Positions 5,918-8,243 of a stretch of DNA of 8,243 nt are shown here, piece after piece. The position numbers and the translations under genes are program-made. Source of the stretch: DAOUBA01 sp034432855 (lineage in GTDB: Bacteria; Chloroflexota; Anaerolineae; B4-G1); NCBI GenBank assembly GCA_034432855.1, contig DAOUBA010000018.1, positions 1 through 8,243 of the forward strand, written 5' to 3'. A model generated the notes under the pieces. It saw only the letters and a list, made by a program, of their open reading frames with translations, was not told where the DNA came from and did not search any database. Numbering within the stretch: position 1 is the stretch's first letter; every line of letters begins with the position of its first letter.

Positions 5918-6643
5918 TTACTCCGCCCGCCGACAAAAGTCCAGTACCCCGAACATCCCCTCCCGCCGTTCCAGTTCCAGCATCTTGCGCAACCCCTCGC
6001 CGTACACCCCTTCCCGCTGCTCCAGCAACGCCATCTTTTTGACCGCGCCCAGCGCCTGCAGTGTCTTGTAGGCCACCCACTCGGCAAAACCCTCGCGCAC
6101 GAGCGGGTTTTCGAGCAGCGGGCAGTTTTCCCCCTGCCAGGCATGCGCCCACTCGTGAGCCACGGTCTGGATGAAGAGGATCTGCGGCAGGCCGGAAAGG
6201 ATATACATCACCCGCCTGCGCCCCTGGCGCACGAAGAGACCCACCACCCTGTCCGGATCGCCAAACGGTGCCGTCTGCGCCTCGGCAGCCAGCCGTAGCA
6301 GATGGGGGTACTCCACCAGCGCGAAGCCGCTGCCCACATTGAGTCGCAGGCCGAGCGGGCCGGCGACGATGGCGACGACGCGCGCGAACAGCGCCTGCGC
6401 GTGGGCCAGATCACGGACGGCGGTCTGGTTACAGTGGGGGCAGATACGCCGGCCGTCGGGCAGGCACACAGTGTTGGCCCCCATCGGCATCCCGCAGACC
6501 TCGCAGCGCGGCGCACGCTCCTGGCAACGGCGGCAGACGACCAGGGCCTGCCCTTCCGTGCCGATGGGCGTATAGACCCAGCCACGTCCCCACAGGCGGC
6601 GGCCGCACAGGTGGCAGTGTTTGGAATGATGCGAACCTTTCAA
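5918..6643 (-). CDS. Zinc-finger HExxH metallopeptidase, DA1-like
   Basis: This is a 241-aa predicted zinc protease. The N-terminus has LIM-like or zinc-ribbon Cys clusters: C10/C13/C37/C40 and C47/C50/C68/C71. The catalytic motif HEWAH lies at 163-167, and 'REGFAEW' (183-189) supplies the likely third ligand E184. The C-terminal 'EGVYGEGLRKM' (211-221) followed by 'FGVLDF' resembles the 'VYGDGFR' end of plant DA1 peptidases, which also join LIM-type fingers to an HExxH peptidase. Only the peptidase portion and one finger region are present, without ubiquitin-interacting motifs. The start is TTG; the frame is open upstream to a TAG at 6728-6730 with no ATG or GTG, so TTG is the best choice, though its ribosome site is poor. 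It follows kinase 1 by 116 bp and precedes the vWA gene by 31 bp. A role as an effector cleaving a substrate under the locus's signalling is inference. Confidence 0.8.
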   Translation of the reverse strand: MKGSHHSKHCHLCGRRLWGRGWVYTPIGTEGQALVVCRRCQERAPRCEVCGMPMGANTVCLPDGRRICPHCNQTAVRDLAHAQALFARVVAIVAGPLGLRLNVGSGFALVEYPHLLRLAAEAQTAPFGDPDRVVGLFVRQGRRRVMYILSGLPQILFIQTVAHEWAHAWQGENCPLLENPLVREGFAEWVAYKTLQALGAVKKMALLEQREGVYGEGLRKMLELERREGMFGVLDFCRRAE

Positions 6644-6676
6644 CGGAACGTCATCCGCAGCAGGTACGGCATGGTC

Positions 6677-6685
6677 GTTATACCA
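6677..6685 (-). promoter_or_regulatory. Candidate extended -10 element for the metallopeptidase-vWA genes
   Basis: In the 116-bp gap after kinase 1, the minus strand reads TGG-TATAAC (6685-6677), an extended -10 close to TGnTATAAT. No good -35 lies 16-18 nt upstream. A start site near 6670 would leave about 27 nt before the TTG at 6643. No terminator was seen between kinase 1 and this site, so read-through from kinase 1 is also possible. Confidence 0.3.
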
Positions 6686-6759
6686 CGATTCCGTGTAGAG
6701 ATCTACCAGCCCAAGATACTGTATACGCTACAGATTCTGCCAAAGGTACAATTTCCGAC

Positions 6760-8073
6760 TCACGGCGCCGGCGTTGGAGGCGCCGGTGTCGGTGGTATCG
6801 GCGTTGGCGGCACAGGTGTTGGCGGCACGGGAGTGGGCAGCGCCGCAGTGGGTATCGGTTCCATAGTCGGCGTCGGCAGGGGAGTCGGAGTACCTGTGGG
6901 TGCCGGCCGCCGCGTCGGGACGGACGTCGGCGCGGAGGTCGGAAGTGAGGTGACGGTCGGCATCAGTGTGGAGGTTGGCGCCGGTGGGATGGTCGGCGCG
7001 GAAGTTGGACGCGGGGTCACAGGCGGCACCGGCGTGAGAGTCGGGGCCGGGGGAACGGTTGGCACGGCAGTGAGCGTGGGCAAAGGCGTCAGCGTGGGGC
7101 TAGAACGGCCACCGACCAGGATCGCGACTCCTCCCACCAATGCCGTCATCAGCAGCACCAGGGCCAACCCACCCAGCGCCCACAGCCACTGGTGCCCACG
7201 CAGTGGAACAGCCGCCCGGCGCGCTGGCGTTACAGGAGTCGTGGGCACTCTACCACCCAGTGCCGCCGCCATCTCCTGCGCTGTAGCGAAGCGGTTCTCC
7301 ACCGCCAGTTCCAGTGCTCGCAGCACCGCCGCCTCAGTCGCCAGCGAGATGCGTGGATTCAACACGCGCGGCGGCTGGAAAACGCTCGGACTGGCTGTGC
7401 GGATCATCGCCGTCGGCGGAGGCTGCCCCGTCAGCGCGTGATATAGCGTCGCCCCCAGACTGTAGAGGTCAGAACGAGGGTCGGTATGGCCGGCGGCAGC
7501 CTCATATTGCTCCGGCGGCGAATACTCCGGCGTGCCCATCCCGCGCACCATTGTCCTGGTGCGCGGATCGCGCGGATCCCACAACTTGACCAGCCCAAAG
7601 TCCACCAGCACTGCCTGCCCGTCGGGCTGGATAATGACGTTCTGTGGCTTCACATCACGATGGATCACACCTTGAGCATGGCAATAGGCCAGTGCGTCGA
7701 GGAGTTGCCGCGCCCACACCAATACTTGCGGCTCCGGGAGCACGCCAGCACGCCCGATGCATTCGGCCAGGTTTTCTCCTTCCACGAACTCCATCACCAG
7801 GTAGACGTTCCCGCCTTCCTCGAAGAAATCGGTGACGCGCACCAGATGGGGGTGTTTCAGTCGTGCAAGAACGGTGGCCTCCTGCTGGAACTGCTGGCGC
7901 AACCGGGCCAAGGTATGTGCGTCCAATCCTGGCTGGGGGATCATCTCCTTGAGGGCAACGGGGACATTGAGTCGGGTATCCCAGGCGCGGTAAACAGCGC
8001 CCATCCCGCCCTGGCCCAGCAGGCGGACGATGCGGTAACGGTGCTGCAAGATCGTGCCGGCATTCAGCGCCAT
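6760..8073 (-). CDS. Transmembrane Ser/Thr protein kinase with Pro/Thr-rich extracytoplasmic tail
   Basis: This 437-aa Hanks-type (PknB-like) kinase should autophosphorylate and modify cytosolic partners. The N-terminal kinase domain (about 13-272) has every catalytic element: GQGGMGAVYRA 20-30, K42, alpha-C E65, HRD 138-140, K142, N145, DFG 158-160, PPE 186-188. Activation-loop T172, T174 and T181 are possible phosphosites. One membrane helix lies at about 296-322, so the kinase is inside and the tail outside. The tail (323-437) is Pro/Thr/Ser/Ala-rich and ends in five PTPxP units; no PASTA or other sensor domain is seen. Such tails are common on Chloroflexota membrane proteins and may be spacers or glycosylation targets. 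The ATG at 8073 has GGAGG 6 nt upstream (GGAGGGG at 8083-8077). It is the first visible gene of the set and the likely membrane input. Its kinase domain differs enough from kinase 2 that recent duplication is not evident. Confidence 0.95.
   Translation of the reverse strand: MALNAGTILQHRYRIVRLLGQGGMGAVYRAWDTRLNVPVALKEMIPQPGLDAHTLARLRQQFQQEATVLARLKHPHLVRVTDFFEEGGNVYLVMEFVEGENLAECIGRAGVLPEPQVLVWARQLLDALAYCHAQGVIHRDVKPQNVIIQPDGQAVLVDFGLVKLWDPRDPRTRTMVRGMGTPEYSPPEQYEAAAGHTDPRSDLYSLGATLYHALTGQPPPTAMIRTASPSVFQPPRVLNPRISLATEAAVLRALELAVENRFATAQEMAAALGGRVPTTPVTPARRAAVPLRGHQWLWALGGLALVLLMTALVGGVAILVGGRSSPTLTPLPTLTAVPTVPPAPTLTPVPPVTPRPTSAPTIPPAPTSTLMPTVTSLPTSAPTSVPTRRPAPTGTPTPLPTPTMEPIPTAALPTPVPPTPVPPTPIPPTPAPPTPAP
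6763..6837 (-). repeat. Five tandem 15-nt units coding PTPxP
   Basis: Residues 413-437 of kinase 1 are five consecutive PTPxP units (x = V, V, I, A, A), coded by a 15-nt period ending at the stop. The units differ at several bases, so they are diverged copies. The repeat number could vary between strains by slippage; that is inference. Confidence 0.85.
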
Positions 8074-8243
8074 TCACCCCTCCATACCAGGCAGGACAGG
8101 TTCCCAAGCCGTCCTATGCCTCTAGCATCAGGTTTGCACGCAAGTTTGATATACGCACAACTGAATTCCGCGCATAGCTCCTGAGACCCTGAATGGGCTC
8201 AACTGGCGGCCAAATCAGCCCAAATCCGCGCAGAAAGTGCCGG
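8074..8243 (-). other. Upstream region of kinase 1: RBS, leader hairpin, possible end of an upstream reading frame
   Basis: Next to the ATG is GGAGGGG (8083-8077). Just upstream a hairpin can form between 8093-8097 (AGGAC) and 8111-8115 (GTCCT), extended by GGC/GCC at 8090-8092 and 8118-8120 with a 2-nt bulge, close enough to affect ribosome access. A short palindrome TTGC-n2-GCAA lies near 8135-8145. A second weak hairpin pairs GAG/CTC and CCC/GGG around 8191-8210. One minus-strand frame is open from 8242 to a TAG at 8116-8114 (42 residues); it may be the end of an upstream gene or chance. I see no convincing promoter. Confidence 0.35.

Noticed and set aside
6763..6837. Short tandem repeats considered as a CRISPR or DNA-level repeat array
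   Set aside because: The 15-nt period is in frame and codes PTPxP units; there are no spacers.
7100..7210. PASTA or other sensor domain on kinase 1
   Set aside because: After the membrane helix there is only Pro/Thr/Ser/Ala-rich low-complexity sequence.
6302..7441. Plus-strand ORF with Gly/Val-rich repeats (379 codons)
   Set aside because: The GVGG-type repeats are the antisense reading of the Pro/Thr-rich tail of kinase 1; it also overlaps the metallopeptidase gene. No domain is seen.
7486..8184. Plus-strand ORF across the start of kinase 1
   Set aside because: Antisense to the kinase catalytic core, no domain, no ribosome site.

Overview
The window looks like part of a chromosome from a GC-rich, multi-signal bacterium, most likely a Chloroflexota member (Anaerolineae-like). 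The grounds are several Hanks-type kinases with N-terminal zinc ribbons, long Pro/Thr-rich 'PTPxP' tails on membrane kinases, YfbK-like vWA proteins, and mixed ATG/GTG/TTG starts. The lineage is inferred from style; there is no rRNA or phylogenetic marker here.

All six protein genes lie on the minus strand, so transcription runs from high to low coordinates. In that order they are: (1) membrane Ser/Thr kinase with a Pro/Thr-rich tail, 8073-6760; (2) zinc-finger HExxH metallopeptidase resembling the DA1 family, 6643-5918; (3) vWA protein with a complete MIDAS, 5886-4513; (4) NERD (PD-(D/E)xK nuclease-like) plus FHA fusion, 4389-3415; (5) Ser/Thr kinase with four zinc ribbons, a BACON-like beta domain and a C-terminal membrane anchor, 3418-1685, whose GTG overlaps the stop of gene 4; (6) two zinc ribbons, a degenerate kinase-like domain and a PP2C phosphatase, from 1481 running off the left edge of the window.

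The gaps are short (31 to about 203 bp). The 1482-1684 gap holds the most notable non-coding structure: perfect 14-bp inverted repeats at 1530-1543 and 1670-1683, flanked directly by near-identical 8-bp direct repeats, with nested hairpins inside. This is the layout of a small non-autonomous transposable element sitting right after the stop of kinase 2. The 4390-4512 gap carries a -10-like box, a duplicated small hairpin and two possible starts for the NERD-FHA gene. The 6644-6759 gap has an extended -10-like box and a tiny upstream ORF. The 8074-8243 gap has a hairpin near the ribosome binding site of the first kinase.

Working model (inference): the cluster is a self-contained phosphorylation module. 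It has two writers (kinases), one eraser (PP2C, possibly tuned by its pseudokinase), one phosphothreonine reader (FHA) fused to a nuclease-like domain, a vWA scaffold, and a protease-like protein as a second possible effector. This recalls the vWA-kinase-PP2C triads known from Ter-type stress loci. The NERD-FHA and DA1-like proteins make it look like a stress or defence system, but nothing in the sequence proves that role.
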